From NCBI RefSeq assembly GCF_002224245.2, contig NZ_NKHK02000005.1:62001-126000 (forward strand): a stretch of 64,000 nt of DNA. Reading direction: 5' to 3'. Origin of the DNA: Moraxella sp. VT-16-12 (GTDB lineage: Bacteria; Pseudomonadota; Gammaproteobacteria; Pseudomonadales; Moraxellaceae). The notes beneath the pieces are model-generated. The model was not told the DNA's origin and searched no databases. It was given only the letters and a program-made list of their open reading frames with translations. How positions within the stretch are numbered: position 1 is the first letter of the stretch; each line of letters opens with the position of its first letter. This document shows, one piece after another, positions 39,863 to 49,687 of this stretch. The position numbers and the translations under genes were made by a program.

Positions 39863-40573
39863 TCAGCTAGCGGTTTCTAAAAGCATGTTGCGAATATGTC
39901 CGATGGCTTTGGTGGGGTTTAGACCCTTAGGACATACTGACACACAGTTCATGATACCACGGCAACGGAACAAACTAAACGGGTCATCAAGGCGAGCCAA
40001 TCTGGCACGAGTATCCGTATCGCGACTGTCAATGATAAAACGATAGCCGTTTAGCAGTGCTGATGGTCCCAAAAATTTGTCTGGATTCCACCAAAATGAT
40101 GGGCAAGACGTTGAGCAACACGCACACAAAATGCACTCATATAAGCCGTTGAGTTTTTCACGGTCAGCCTGAGATTGTAGGCGTTCTTTGGCTGGTGGTG
40201 GCTGGCGGTTAATCAGATATGGGTGCACTTTTTCGTACTGAGCATAAAACTGGTTCATGTCCACCACCAAATCTTTGATGACAGGCAGACCTGGCAATGG
40301 ACGCACCACGATTTTATTTGGCAAGGTATTCATGTTAATCAAACACGCCAAGCCATTTTTACCATTGATATTAACGCCATCAGAGCCACAAATTCCCTCA
40401 CGGCAACTACGACGAAAAGTCAAAGTTTCGTCCATTTTTTTTAGGCGTAATAGCACATCAAGGAGCATACGGTCAGAGTCTAACAGCTCAATCTCGTATG
40501 TCTGCATATAAGGGGCTTTGTCTTTATCAGGGTCGTAACGATAGATTTCTACAATGCGAGTTCCACGACTCAT
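39863..40573 (-). CDS. sdhB: Succinate dehydrogenase iron-sulfur subunit
   Basis: Carries electrons from the flavin of SdhA to the membrane quinone site through three Fe-S clusters. 236 aa from the ATG at 40573 (GGAGAAG upstream); an upstream in-frame ATG at 40615 lacks support. 2Fe-2S ligands in [11 protein letters not shown] with a later Cys (GLACLI), 4Fe-4S in [12 protein letters not shown], 3Fe-4S in [12 protein letters not shown]. Last gene of sdhCDAB. Confidence 0.95.
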   Translation of the reverse strand: MSRGTRIVEIYRYDPDKDKAPYMQTYEIELLDSDRMLLDVLLRLKKMDETLTFRRSCREGICGSDGVNINGKNGLACLINMNTLPNKIVVRPLPGLPVIKDLVVDMNQFYAQYEKVHPYLINRQPPPAKERLQSQADREKLNGLYECILCACCSTSCPSFWWNPDKFLGPSALLNGYRFIIDSRDTDTRARLARLDDPFSLFRCRGIMNCVSVCPKGLNPTKAIGHIRNMLLETAS

Positions 40574-40640
40574 AATTCTTCTCCACAGGCGTGTGGCTAG
40601 TCTATTTGGCGACACGCCTTTTGTTAGTTTTAATTAGAAT

Positions 40641-42488
40641 TTAGAATGTACGCACACGGGGGACACAGTATTCCACCGTCAAAGGCTGTTTACGCACAGG
40701 CTTATAAATCACACGGTTGCCCTCAGAGTACCAAAGCGTATGTTTCATCCATTCATGGTCATTACGCCCAAGCGGTGCGTATGGGTCATCTTCTGGACGC
40801 TCATAATCAAGCACACTATGAGCCCCACGGCACTCATGGCGTAATGCTGCCGACAGCATGGTCGCTTTGGCAACTTCATACAAGTTTGCCACTTCCAAGG
40901 CCTCAATACGAGCAGTATTAAAGACGGCTGATTTGTCTTTTAGGTGGATATTAGCAACTTTTGGTGCAAGTGCCAAAATCTTCTCAACACCTTCATCCAT
41001 CAAGGCTTGAGTGCGGAACACCCCAGCATGAGCCTGCATGACAGCACGAATCTCATCAGCCACTTCTTGGGCGTTATAGCCTTCAGTGGAGTTTTGAAGT
41101 TTGTCAAGGCGAGCTTGGGTAAAGTCCAGCACACGTGGATTCATTGGTTTATAACTGTGGTCAGATTTGGCAAACTCGTCCAAAATATGCTGACCTGCCG
41201 CACGACCAAAGACCACAAGGTCAAGCAATGAATTAGTACCTAAGCGGTTTGCCCCATGTACTGACACACACGCACACTCACCAATGGCATACAAACCTTT
41301 CACGATACGACCTTCGGTATATAGGCCTTCTTCGTCAACATGACCATCTAGCACAGGCACGGTTACTTGACCGTGAATGTTGGTGGGAATACCGCCCATC
41401 ATGTAGTGAATGGTTGGCACAACTGGCACTGGTTCTTTGGTGATGTCCACGTTAGCAAAGTTATGACTAATCTCAAACACCGACGGCAGACGTTTCATAA
41501 TCTCAGCATGACCTAGGTGCGTCATATCCATCACGATATAGTCGCCATTAGGACCACAGCCACGACCTTCTTTGATTTCTTGGTCCATAGAACGAGACAC
41601 GAAATCACGGGGAGCAAGGTCTTTTAGGGTTGGGGCATAACGCTCCATGAACGGCTCGCCATGTTTGTTACGCAAAATTGCCCCTTCACCACGACAGCCT
41701 TCGGTCAAAAGCACACCCGCTCCTGCCACGCCTGTGGGGTGAAATTGCCAAAATTCCATGTCCTGCAAAGGAATGCCAGCACGCACCGCCATACCCAAAC
41801 CATCGCCTGTGTTGATGTAGGCGTTGGTTGATGCACGGAAAATACGTCCTGCACCACCTGTGGCAAGTACGGTTGTTGGTGCTTGGAAAACAGAAATGTT
41901 ACCTGTTTCTTGGTCAAGTGCAATCACACCATTGATGTTGCCTTCCAAGTCTTTAATCAAGTCAAGAGCAATCCATTCAATATAAAACTGTGTGCCTTTT
42001 TCTAGGTTTTTTTGATAAAGGGTGTGCAGTAGTGCATGACCTGTACGGTCGGCTGCCGCACAAGCACGTGGCACTGGCTTTGCTCCATACTCAGCACTAT
42101 GACCACCAAAAGGACGCTGATAAATCGTACCATCGGCATTACGGTCAAAAGGCATGCCCATATGTTCTAGCTCGTAGACCACTTTTGGGGCTTCACGGCA
42201 CATATATTCAATGGCGTCTTGGTCGCCCAGCCAGTCAGAACCTTTAACGGTGTCATAAAAGTGAAAATGCCAGTTGTCAGGACTCATGTTCCCCAAAGAG
42301 GCTCCGATACCACCTTGGGCGGCCACGGTATGTGAACGGGTTGGGAAAACTTTGGTCAAAACGGCAACTTTCATGCCACCTTCAACCAACTGTAAAGATG
42401 CTCGCATGCCCGAGCCACCACCACCAACGATGACCGCATCAAAGTTTAAGGTGGGGATATTGTCAATTTTTTCTTGTGCTAATGCCAT
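40641..42488 (-). CDS. sdhA: Succinate dehydrogenase flavoprotein subunit
   Basis: Oxidises succinate to fumarate. 615 aa. FAD-binding VGGGGSGMRAS near residue 21; RSHTVAAQGGIGAS with the His that carries covalent FAD; substrate residues in FHPTG, EGCRGEGAIL, SRSMDQEI (catalytic Arg) and HYMMGGIPTN; GTNSLLDLVVFGRAAG near residue 405. Located between sdhD and sdhB. Confidence 0.96.
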   Translation of the reverse strand: MALAQEKIDNIPTLNFDAVIVGGGGSGMRASLQLVEGGMKVAVLTKVFPTRSHTVAAQGGIGASLGNMSPDNWHFHFYDTVKGSDWLGDQDAIEYMCREAPKVVYELEHMGMPFDRNADGTIYQRPFGGHSAEYGAKPVPRACAAADRTGHALLHTLYQKNLEKGTQFYIEWIALDLIKDLEGNINGVIALDQETGNISVFQAPTTVLATGGAGRIFRASTNAYINTGDGLGMAVRAGIPLQDMEFWQFHPTGVAGAGVLLTEGCRGEGAILRNKHGEPFMERYAPTLKDLAPRDFVSRSMDQEIKEGRGCGPNGDYIVMDMTHLGHAEIMKRLPSVFEISHNFANVDITKEPVPVVPTIHYMMGGIPTNIHGQVTVPVLDGHVDEEGLYTEGRIVKGLYAIGECACVSVHGANRLGTNSLLDLVVFGRAAGQHILDEFAKSDHSYKPMNPRVLDFTQARLDKLQNSTEGYNAQEVADEIRAVMQAHAGVFRTQALMDEGVEKILALAPKVANIHLKDKSAVFNTARIEALEVANLYEVAKATMLSAALRHECRGAHSVLDYERPEDDPYAPLGRNDHEWMKHTLWYSEGNRVIYKPVRKQPLTVEYCVPRVRTF

Positions 42489-42533
42489 GTTAATTCCTAT
42501 CAGATAGTTAAATGATTATTGGGAAAATTTTGG

Positions 42534-42893
42534 TTAGCCCCAAAAAATAATCACGCCCCAAACCAAATATACCAAAATCGCCGCTACGGTTACAATTTGT
42601 AAAACCAAACGCAACCCTGACGATTTGACATAGTCAGTAAAGACCGTCCACATACCCACCCACGCATGAAACACCAGCGATAAGATAGACACCAAAGTAA
42701 AAATTTTCATGGGCAATGATGTCATAAAACAATGCCAAGTTTCATAATTAACATCATTAGTCAAGAAAAAACCAATAATGACCAAACTATAAACTGCCAA
42801 CACCACCGCACTGGCACGTTGCAAGAACCAATCACGAGAGCCTGAACCTGTCAGACCTGACGCACTTTTTACGCTAAAACTATTTCTTTGCAT
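42534..42893 (-). CDS. sdhD: Succinate dehydrogenase membrane anchor subunit D
   Basis: Three-helix membrane anchor that with SdhC holds haem b and the quinone site. 119 aa from the ATG at 42893, which overlaps the sdhC stop as ATGA; a start five codons upstream is possible. SRDWFLQRASAVVL opens helix 1, and HAWVGMWTVFTDYVKS holds the haem-ligand His and the conserved Asp-Tyr. Confidence 0.93.
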   Translation of the reverse strand: MQRNSFSVKSASGLTGSGSRDWFLQRASAVVLAVYSLVIIGFFLTNDVNYETWHCFMTSLPMKIFTLVSILSLVFHAWVGMWTVFTDYVKSSGLRLVLQIVTVAAILVYLVWGVIIFWG

Positions 42894-43282
42894 CAGAACA
42901 TCACCCATATCAATGAAGCCACAATCAAGATAACAGCGATGACAAAGCTGACAATTGCTGCTGTCTTACCAGAGTTGAACTCTTCGTTCATGCCCATATC
43001 AGCAAGTAGATGCTTGACACCCATCACAAAATGATAAGCCGTGCCTGCCACAAAAATCCACGCCACAAAACGCAGAGCAACGTTATCAAATACAGTATTA
43101 AATCCTTGTTCTGATGACAAGGATGTCTGCAAGACACAAAGCATCACAGGCATAAGCAAGAACAGCACCACACCTGACACACGGTGCAAGATTGAAGCCA
43201 TAGCGATGGGTGATTTTGAGTTCACCGCAAGCACTTGACCCATAGACAAGTTAATTGGTCGGTTGCTTTTCACAGCGGGCAT
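42893..43282 (-). CDS. sdhC: Succinate dehydrogenase cytochrome b556 subunit C
   Basis: Membrane anchor with three helices. 129 aa. RPINLSMGQ near the N-terminus, SILHRVSGVVLF (quinone-site Ser/Arg), and HFVMGVKHLLADMG with the haem-ligand His. First gene of sdhCDAB; AAGG lies directly against the ATG, an unusually tight spacing, but the N-terminal sequence fits the family. Confidence 0.93.
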   Translation of the reverse strand: MPAVKSNRPINLSMGQVLAVNSKSPIAMASILHRVSGVVLFLLMPVMLCVLQTSLSSEQGFNTVFDNVALRFVAWIFVAGTAYHFVMGVKHLLADMGMNEEFNSGKTAAIVSFVIAVILIVASLIWVMF

Positions 43283-43799
43283 CCTTATAAAAAATTACGC
43301 CTAAAACGGCAAGGAGAGCTGGCTGGCTGTCGGGTGTACGTTTTTAATACACACTAAGAACTTCCTTAGCACTTAGCACAGCAAATACCAAAAATCAAAA
43401 ATTTTACAAAATCATCACTAAAAATCACAAGTGATTATCATTTATAAAATTAGGTAAATAAATCCTTGAAATTATAAAACGCTTAGCAAAATTTTACAAA
43501 TGAATTTAGTGGTTTTGTGTAAAATTTCATAAATATTTATAAAAATCCATCAGCATTTTAGTAATATTGTTACAAATTATTTCAAATAACAGTATATGAT
43601 AACTATTTACAATAAACTTATGAAATTTATTTAAAATGGGCTTGTAAGTTTACCAAAGTTTTTGTATCATCATAACGCTTGGAAAATTTACAAAGTCTCC
43701 ATGCACAAAAGGAGTTTGTATTTTGATTGCCAAGGCTGGTCATCAAAATATGTTTATGTCTTATTTAGGAATAGGACACCACCAACCAATGAGGTTATT
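43283..43799. promoter_or_regulatory. Divergent regulatory region between sdhC and gltA
   Basis: 517 bp, very AT-rich, no gene. On the plus strand TTGTAA (43642-43647), 17 bp and TATCAT (43665-43670) make a good gltA promoter. On the minus strand a weaker TTGTAA-N16-TATTTG pair near 43390-43420 may serve sdhC. Short A/T inverted repeats are present, but no named operator was recognised. Confidence 0.5.
43642..43670 (+). promoter_or_regulatory. gltA promoter
   Basis: TTGTAA and TATCAT with 17-bp spacing, about 130 bp before the gltA start. Confidence 0.5.
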
Positions 43800-45077
43800 A
43801 TGTCAAAACAAGTCAAATTAGTGGTAGATGGTCAAGAATATGAGATGCCTGTGCTAGAAAGCACCCTTGGTCGTCCCGTTTTGGACGTAAGTGCAGTAAA
43901 CAAAGCAGGATTTTGGACGTATGACCCCGGCTTTATGGCGACAGCACCCGTGGAGTCTAAGCTGACCTATATCGACGGCGACAAAGGTGAACTGCTGCAC
44001 CGTGGCTATGCCATTGATGAGCTGGCGGACAACGCCGAATATCTAGAAGTTTGCTACGCCCTTTTGTATGGCGATTTGCCAAATGCTGAGCAAAAGGCAG
44101 CGTTCTATGAGCGTGTTTCTAGCAAAATGGCAGTGCATGACCAATTGCGTAAATTCTTTGAAGGTTTTCGCCGTGATGCTCACCCAATGGCGATTATGGT
44201 CGGTGTGGTTGGTGCGTTATCTGCATTTTATCACAATCACCTTGACATCTCTGACCCTGCTCACCGTGATGAGACAGCGGTAGATTTGATTGCCAAAGTA
44301 CCAACACTTGCCGCCATGAGCTACAAATACTCCATTGGCGAGCCTTTCTTGTATCCAAGAAAAGATTTTAGCTACGCTGAAAACTTCTTGTATATGATGT
44401 TTGCTACCCCTGGCGATGTCGATTATAAGCCAAACCCTGTGTTGGTTAAAGCGATGGACAAAATCTTTACCCTACACGCTGACCACGAACAAAACGCTTC
44501 TACTTCTACGGTGCGTCTGGCAGGTTCAACAGGTGCCAACCCTTATGCGTGTATCGCCGCGGGTATTGTAGCACTATGGGGACCTTCACATGGCGGTGCT
44601 AACGAAGCGGTATTGACCATGCTAGATGAGATTGGCACGATTGACAATGTCGCACCATTTATGGAAAAAGTCAAAACCAAAGAAGCCAAATTGATGGGCT
44701 TTGGACACCGTGTTTACAAAAACTTTGACCCACGTGCCAAAGTGATGAAAGAGACCTGTGATGAAGTACTAGGTGCATTGGGTGTTAATGACCCCAAGCT
44801 ACAACTGGCGATGGAATTAGAAAAAATCGCCCTATCTGACCCCTACTTCATTGAGCGTAAGCTCTATCCAAACGTGGACTTCTACTCTGGCATTATCCTA
44901 AAAGCCATTGGCATTCCAACATCCATGTTTACTGTCATCTTTGCCCTAGCTCGTACAGTGGGTTGGATTAGCCATTGGATTGAGATGCACTCAGAGCCTT
45001 TCAAAATCGGTCGTCCACGTCAGCGTTACACAGGCGAAACACACCGTACATTTGTTAAGCTTGAAGACCGCAAATAA
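43800..45077 (+). CDS. gltA: Citrate synthase
   Basis: Condenses acetyl-CoA with oxaloacetate, the entry step of the TCA cycle. 425 aa from the ATG at 43800 (GAGG 7 nt before); the frame extends 46 codons upstream but that part has no family similarity. Type II (hexameric Gram-negative) features: N-terminal small beta domain ([16 protein letters not shown]), and catalytic residues in [21 protein letters not shown] and NVDFYSG (His, His, Asp). Divergent from sdhCDAB, the standard gammaproteobacterial arrangement. Confidence 0.96.
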   Translation: MSKQVKLVVDGQEYEMPVLESTLGRPVLDVSAVNKAGFWTYDPGFMATAPVESKLTYIDGDKGELLHRGYAIDELADNAEYLEVCYALLYGDLPNAEQKAAFYERVSSKMAVHDQLRKFFEGFRRDAHPMAIMVGVVGALSAFYHNHLDISDPAHRDETAVDLIAKVPTLAAMSYKYSIGEPFLYPRKDFSYAENFLYMMFATPGDVDYKPNPVLVKAMDKIFTLHADHEQNASTSTVRLAGSTGANPYACIAAGIVALWGPSHGGANEAVLTMLDEIGTIDNVAPFMEKVKTKEAKLMGFGHRVYKNFDPRAKVMKETCDEVLGALGVNDPKLQLAMELEKIALSDPYFIERKLYPNVDFYSGIILKAIGIPTSMFTVIFALARTVGWISHWIEMHSEPFKIGRPRQRYTGETHRTFVKLEDRK

Positions 45078-45093
45078 TATTGGTCAAACCTTC

Positions 45094-45126
45094 AAATTTC
45101 CCAAAGTTCGCTTTGGGAAATTTTTT
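45094..45126 (+). terminator. gltA terminator
   Basis: 13-bp perfect stem AAATTTCCCAAAG / CTTTGGGAAATTT, TTCG tetraloop and a T-run. Confidence 0.9.
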
Positions 45127-45210
45127 ATACCGTTTATAAATGTACACTATAAATTCGTAAAAAATCATGATAATATAGGCTTTATCAATATAAATTTTTA
45201 TGGATAAGCC

Positions 45211-46545
45211 ATGACCCAAACACCAAACAGCCAATCCACTCGCCAAAAACCCCCACATTTTGAACGCCCTGACCATGAACGTGTTGTCATCACAGGCATG
45301 GGCGCCATCACACCAATTGGCAATGATTTAGATGGTCTATGGGCAAACCTGATGGCAGGCAAAAGTGGCATTGATGTCATTGATGGTTTTGATGATGTTG
45401 ATGGCGATATGAGTGAATTTCGCTCACGCATTGCAGGACGCATTAAGAATTTTGATGCCAAAACCCATCTTAATCCCAAAGACGTTCGCCGTTATGATGA
45501 GTTCATGCACTATGCCCAAGTTGCCAGTGCCCAAGCCTTGTATCATGCAGGTCTGATAGATGGCATTCAGGGTGATAGCTTGCCCATCAATGTAGATAGC
45601 GAACGCTTTGGGGTCATAATGGGCTCAGGCATTGGCGGACTACAAACCATAGAAAGCAGCCGTGATACTCTGCGCGCACATGGTGCTAAAAAAGTCTCGC
45701 CCTTTATTATCCCAGGCACGATTGTTAATATGCCCGCAGGTCTTATCGCCATTCGCCACAATCTGCGTGGAGCAAATCTTGCCACTGCCACCGCCTGCAC
45801 CACATCCACACACGCCATCGGTCTAGGGGCAAGACTCATCGCCTATGGAGATTTGGATGCTGTGGTGGTGGGCGGCAGCGAAAAAGGCTCAACGCCCCTA
45901 GGTATGTCAGGCTTTGCCGCCATGCACGCCTTGTCCACACGCAACGACGAGCCAACTCGTGCTTCTCGTCCTTTTGACAAAGACAGAGATGGTTTTGTGT
46001 TGGGAGATGGGGCAGGTGCTTTGGTGCTAGAAAGTTTGGCACACGCCAAAGCTCGTGGAGCGACCATCTTAGCAGAAGTGGCAGGTTTTGGCATGAGTGA
46101 TGATGCCAGCCACATCACCGCACCGCCCACTGATGGCAACGGAGCAAAAAGAGCCATGCAAAATGCCCTAAATGATGCAGGCATCAGTCCTGATAAAGTT
46201 GGCTACATCAACGCCCACGGCACTTCCACCCCCGCAGGAGACGTGGCAGAAAGCCATGCGATACAGGCTTTATTTGGCGATGATATTTTGGTCAGCTCCA
46301 CCAAATCCATGACAGGGCATTTATTGGGTGCAGCAGGAGCGGTTGAAGCCATCATCAGCGTGCTGGCTCTGCAACACCAAATCCTACCCCCCACCATCAA
46401 CCTAGACAACCCAGACCCTGATTGCACATTAGACTATATCGCCCACACTGCTCGCACCGTCAGTGATGTTGATTATGCGGTGTCTAACAGTTTTGGCTTT
46501 GGTGGGACAAATGGGAGTTTGGTGTTTAGACGGTGGGATAACTAA
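45211..46545 (+). CDS. fabF: Beta-ketoacyl-ACP synthase II
   Basis: Elongates acyl-ACP in fatty acid synthesis. 444 aa, about 30 longer than Escherichia coli FabF because of an N-terminal extension (TPNSQSTRQKPPHFERPD) before VVITGMGAITPIG. Catalytic triad: Cys in TACTTSTHAIG, His in NAHGTSTPAGD, His in KSMTGHLLGAAG. GVIMGSGIGG and NSFGFGGTNGSL are also diagnostic. The stop overlaps the stop of the convergent PP2C gene. It could be an additional FabF-type paralogue rather than the housekeeping copy; no acpP/fabG neighbours are present. Confidence 0.88.
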   Translation: MTQTPNSQSTRQKPPHFERPDHERVVITGMGAITPIGNDLDGLWANLMAGKSGIDVIDGFDDVDGDMSEFRSRIAGRIKNFDAKTHLNPKDVRRYDEFMHYAQVASAQALYHAGLIDGIQGDSLPINVDSERFGVIMGSGIGGLQTIESSRDTLRAHGAKKVSPFIIPGTIVNMPAGLIAIRHNLRGANLATATACTTSTHAIGLGARLIAYGDLDAVVVGGSEKGSTPLGMSGFAAMHALSTRNDEPTRASRPFDKDRDGFVLGDGAGALVLESLAHAKARGATILAEVAGFGMSDDASHITAPPTDGNGAKRAMQNALNDAGISPDKVGYINAHGTSTPAGDVAESHAIQALFGDDILVSSTKSMTGHLLGAAGAVEAIISVLALQHQILPPTINLDNPDPDCTLDYIAHTARTVSDVDYAVSNSFGFGGTNGSLVFRRWDN

Positions 46546-47294
46546 GCCCAGCTTGCCACCACAACCGAACAATCATCATACCCTACACAAGCCTTAACCG
46601 CTTGACGTAGGGTTTCTAATTTTTCACACAGACCATCGCCACATTGCCAAAGCTTGGATAATGTTTCATCATCTAACTCATCGGTCAATCCGTCTGTACA
46701 CAATAGCAAACTTTCGCCTGGTTTTAATGTGCATTTGGCTCTATATACACTAAAATCATATTCTTCACTATCAGCGATTAGGCATTGCGACAGGGCGTTA
46801 TACATACTGGCGTAATTCCCATCAGGCTTGGCAAGCCCTTCGGCTATCATGTCATTGAGTACGGTATGGTCATGACTTAGCTGGGTAAATTTACCAGCAT
46901 TATCAATAAGATAAATACGACTATCGCCAATATTAAAAAACCGACATGCCCCACACTCATCAATCACCACCCCTGCTAATGTCGTACTAGACCCATACGC
47001 CACAGGGCTGATTTCTTCACAAAATTGCTCAAAATTTCGCTCAAAAAAGTCCCTTGCACCTATTTTATCAAGCGGTGTCTCGGCGATTTTTTGTAACCAA
47101 AAACGACTGGCAAGGTGCGAGCTTGGGCTATTAGACACGCCATCTGCGACCGCCAAACAAAATCCGCTTGATGGAACTTCCACCAAGCGAGCTTTGTTGA
47201 GTTTGGCAAATTTGACTTCTACCCCAGCAAACAAGGCATCTTGATTGCGTGCTTTGCCTTGTCCTACCATCTGGAAGTAGGCGACTTCCATCAT
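46542..47294 (-). CDS. PP2C-family serine/threonine phosphatase
   Basis: Metal-dependent protein phosphatase, soluble, 250 aa. Motifs in order: QGKARNQDALFAG (first metal Asp), LAVADGVSNS, FFNIGDSRIYLI, LLLCTDGLTDEL and DDCSVVVASW with the last metal Asp. There is no kinase, FHA or vWA gene beside it, which is unusual for a bacterial PP2C. The ATG at 47294 overlaps the stop of the upstream gene (ATGA), so it is translated together with the EVE-like gene; an in-frame extension overlapping that gene was rejected. Third gene of the cassette. Confidence 0.85.
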   Translation of the reverse strand: MMEVAYFQMVGQGKARNQDALFAGVEVKFAKLNKARLVEVPSSGFCLAVADGVSNSPSSHLASRFWLQKIAETPLDKIGARDFFERNFEQFCEEISPVAYGSSTTLAGVVIDECGACRFFNIGDSRIYLIDNAGKFTQLSHDHTVLNDMIAEGLAKPDGNYASMYNALSQCLIADSEEYDFSVYRAKCTLKPGESLLLCTDGLTDELDDETLSKLWQCGDGLCEKLETLRQAVKACVGYDDCSVVVASWA

Positions 47295-47767
47295 ACCGGC
47301 AACGCCACACCACGAGCAGTCATCATTGTGGCGACTTTTTCGTACCATTCCTTGATGATTTGTGTGGTTTCAGCGTGGTCATTGGTACAGCGGTTTATTG
47401 CACCCATTGGAGCAGGGCATTCACGCACTTTTTTACCATCAATTTCCCAATCTAATATTCGTATGGGTCGGCGGTTTTCTATCCACTTAGTGCGTGGGTC
47501 GCTGTCATTCTTGATTTGATATGCTCCACCAATCACTTGCACGAGGGCAATAAACTTTGCTCCATCACGAATAGCAACAATGTCATTGACTTGCATTTTG
47601 TGGCGAAACCGCTCAATTTGCTCCTGACCGCCTTCCCATTCGCCAAGCCCAATAAATCTGCATTGTTCCAAAATATACGGAATATTTGGTGCAAAATCGC
47701 CTTGCTCGTCTGTTGGGTGCATTTGCATGTGCCAAAAATTGTTTGGGGTGAAAGTTTCGTTAGTCAT
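47291..47767 (-). CDS. EVE/PUA-like domain protein of unknown role
   Basis: 158 aa, soluble. The pattern FWHMQMHPTD near residue 11, CRFIGLGEWEGG, FRHKMQVNDIVAIRDGAKFIALVQVIG and the later RTKWIENRRPIRILDW resembles EVE-like (PUA-fold) domains that in other proteins read modified bases or RNA, such as the N-terminal parts of some McrB-like restriction proteins. The assignment is by sequence pattern only. A strong AAGGAG lies before the ATG. It is the middle gene of the cassette with the PP2C gene downstream and an unknown protein upstream. Confidence 0.6.
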   Translation of the reverse strand: MTNETFTPNNFWHMQMHPTDEQGDFAPNIPYILEQCRFIGLGEWEGGQEQIERFRHKMQVNDIVAIRDGAKFIALVQVIGGAYQIKNDSDPRTKWIENRRPIRILDWEIDGKKVRECPAPMGAINRCTNDHAETTQIIKEWYEKVATMMTARGVALPV

Positions 47768-47776
47768 GATAGCTCC

Positions 47777-48301
47777 TTAGCTACTGATAGTGATGGTGAT
47801 ATTGCTTTCGCTTACGCCAAGTGTCAAAGCCAGACGGCGTTTAGCTTCGCTGATGGTCAAAGTTTCATCTATGTTAGACGGACTTTGTATTTGTCTGGGT
47901 TCAATCACGGGATTAGTCGGGATAACAGCATGAAATTCCAACTCATCTACATTGATACCAAAATCCTGCAAAGTGTAATAAGCAACAGGATTTGCATTAC
48001 CTTTAATTTTCTCTCCATTAATTGTTAATATATGAATATCAGCATACTCACTAATATATACTTCGTAACGGTCGCCCTTAGAATTTGGCTTAATATCACT
48101 GATTTTGCCAAGCAAAAAAGCAGTATGCGAAGGAGCTTCTGGTTCGCCCCAATTTCCAATAAGTTGTATGCAAATCAAATATTTGCAACGATTAGCACGG
48201 CGTACATTAAAACGCCAATCACCACTGCAACCCACTTCTAAAATTTCGCTTTTGCCATTGTAGGTAAAAACAACCAAGCATTCATCATGTTTAGTACTCA
48301 T
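47777..48301 (-). CDS. Conserved protein of unknown function, first gene of the PP2C cassette
   Basis: 174 aa, no signal peptide or membrane segment. The N-terminal ~130 residues look like a small beta-rich domain (LVVFTYNGKSEILEVG, LIGNWGEPEAPSHTAFLLGK, YEVYISEYADIHI, NPVAYYTLQDFGI). The C-terminal tail LTISEAKRRLALTLGVSE is probably a short helical module that I associate with other uncharacterised proteins. Not assigned to a named family. A promoter (TTGCAA-N17-TATCAT) lies 30-58 bp upstream and GGAA before the start, so it heads a three-gene operon. Confidence 0.65.
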   Translation of the reverse strand: MSTKHDECLVVFTYNGKSEILEVGCSGDWRFNVRRANRCKYLICIQLIGNWGEPEAPSHTAFLLGKISDIKPNSKGDRYEVYISEYADIHILTINGEKIKGNANPVAYYTLQDFGINVDELEFHAVIPTNPVIEPRQIQSPSNIDETLTISEAKRRLALTLGVSESNITITISS

Positions 48302-48330
48302 AAATAATATTCCAATATAAATGTTATTAT

Positions 48331-48359
48331 ATGATAATATTTGAAGAAATATATTGCAA
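48331..48359 (-). promoter_or_regulatory. Promoter of the PP2C cassette
   Basis: Minus-strand TTGCAA (48354-48359), 17-bp spacer and TATCAT (48331-48336). Confidence 0.5.
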
Positions 48360-48400
48360 GTAAAATTTATAAAAAATTGATAGCTAATTGATTTTAAACC

Positions 48401-49591
48401 CTAATCCACCTTATTCCCCCGACCTGCCAACCAACCAAAACCAATATTGACGCACATCAGCACAAACAGCACCTGCAAAGACAGCTCCCAAGTCCCTGTT
48501 TTTTCATACAATTTACCAAGCACCAATGGACCAAAAAACGCCACCACATAACCCACCGCCTGCACCATGCCTGATAAATCTCGTGCAGTCTCCGTGCTGG
48601 TCGTGCGAATGGAAAACAGCATGAGCGACAGCGTAAAGATGGATGCCCCACCAAAACCCATCAACGCCGACCACACATACAAATAATCAGGCAGCCACAA
48701 CAATCCACCCGCTCCGATGGCATTGGCAAAGCTTGCACATAACGCAATGATTTTAATAGAAAAATTACGCTTAATCAAAAAGGTCAGCAAAAATATAGCC
48801 ACAGGTGCAGCAAACTGAAACGCCAAAGCCAGCAAACTGCTTTGTGCCAAATCCAACCCATAACTCATACCGATGGACGGCAAAAAGCTTGCCACCGTAT
48901 AAAATAGCAAAGACTGTATCCCCATATACACGCCCATATACCACGCATCACGATTTTGCCACACACGAAAGTTTTGGTCGGTATGAGCATGGGGGACATT
49001 TTGGAGATTTGATGGGATTTTATTTGCCTTTGATGACTGGTAAATAAACAGCAACATCAGCCATGCCAGCACCGCAAACACACCCCAAGATGATAAAGCC
49101 ACCTGCCATGACACCACCGTCATCACCGGCACAACCACATAAGCACAAAATCCTGCACATACCGACATGGATAAACTAAACACACCTGTGGCAAGAGCAA
49201 TGTTGTTTGGGGCGTGTTTTTTGATAAAAGGAGCAGTCAGGGCATTTAACAGCCCAATGGCAAACGACAACGCAACTGTCAAAGCAAACAGACCGACCAC
49301 ACCCGCCCACACCCGCCCCAGCACGCTCACAGCAAGCACGCCTGTGCTGATTATCATCATCTGCTCCAAGCCAAAACGCCGAGCAAGAGCAGGAGCAACC
49401 AATGCCCCAAAAGCAAACATTGGCATGGGCAATGCCCCAAGATAACCAATGGCAGACACCGACAAACCGAGAGCCTCTGTCAGCGTAGATGCCAGCGAGC
49501 CTATCATCACAATGGGCGAACGCATATTAACAGCCAATAAAATCAGCGTGATGATAAGCAAGGTTAAAGATGTGGTGGTTTTTTTGGACAT
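48401..49591 (-). CDS. MFS transporter, CynX/NimT (cyanate permease-like) family
   Basis: 12-helix major facilitator protein, 396 aa. Begins with NMRSPIVMIGSLASTLTEALGLS, the periplasmic-loop start typical for CynX/NimT/YycB. APALARRFGLEQMM contains the cytoplasmic loop between helices 2 and 3. A longer loop between helices 6 and 7 is rich in polar residues (SSKANKIPSNLQNVPHAH). Substrate unknown: cyanate, nitroimidazole resistance and other roles exist in the family. Stands alone between the PP2C operon and nqrM. Confidence 0.82.
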   Translation of the reverse strand: MSKKTTTSLTLLIITLILLAVNMRSPIVMIGSLASTLTEALGLSVSAIGYLGALPMPMFAFGALVAPALARRFGLEQMMIISTGVLAVSVLGRVWAGVVGLFALTVALSFAIGLLNALTAPFIKKHAPNNIALATGVFSLSMSVCAGFCAYVVVPVMTVVSWQVALSSWGVFAVLAWLMLLFIYQSSKANKIPSNLQNVPHAHTDQNFRVWQNRDAWYMGVYMGIQSLLFYTVASFLPSIGMSYGLDLAQSSLLALAFQFAAPVAIFLLTFLIKRNFSIKIIALCASFANAIGAGGLLWLPDYLYVWSALMGFGGASIFTLSLMLFSIRTTSTETARDLSGMVQAVGYVVAFFGPLVLGKLYEKTGTWELSLQVLFVLMCVNIGFGWLAGRGNKVD

Positions 49592-49642
49592 GGCGGTTTT
49601 TAGCTACTAAAAACTAAATTTTAGCAAAAATTTCAGTATGGC

Positions 49643-49671
49643 AAAATAAAAAAGAGCGATGACTCGCCCTT
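49643..49671 (-). terminator. Terminator after nqrM
   Basis: Minus strand AAGGGCGA / TCGCTCTT stem (one G-U pair), 4-nt loop, then TTTTTTATTT. Confidence 0.75.
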
Positions 49672-49687
49672 GTTGTTGATTTTTTGA

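Noticed and set aside
39684-40046. Plus-strand frame across the sdhB terminator
   Set aside because: It runs through a strong terminator and into the antisense of sdhB; no coding signal.
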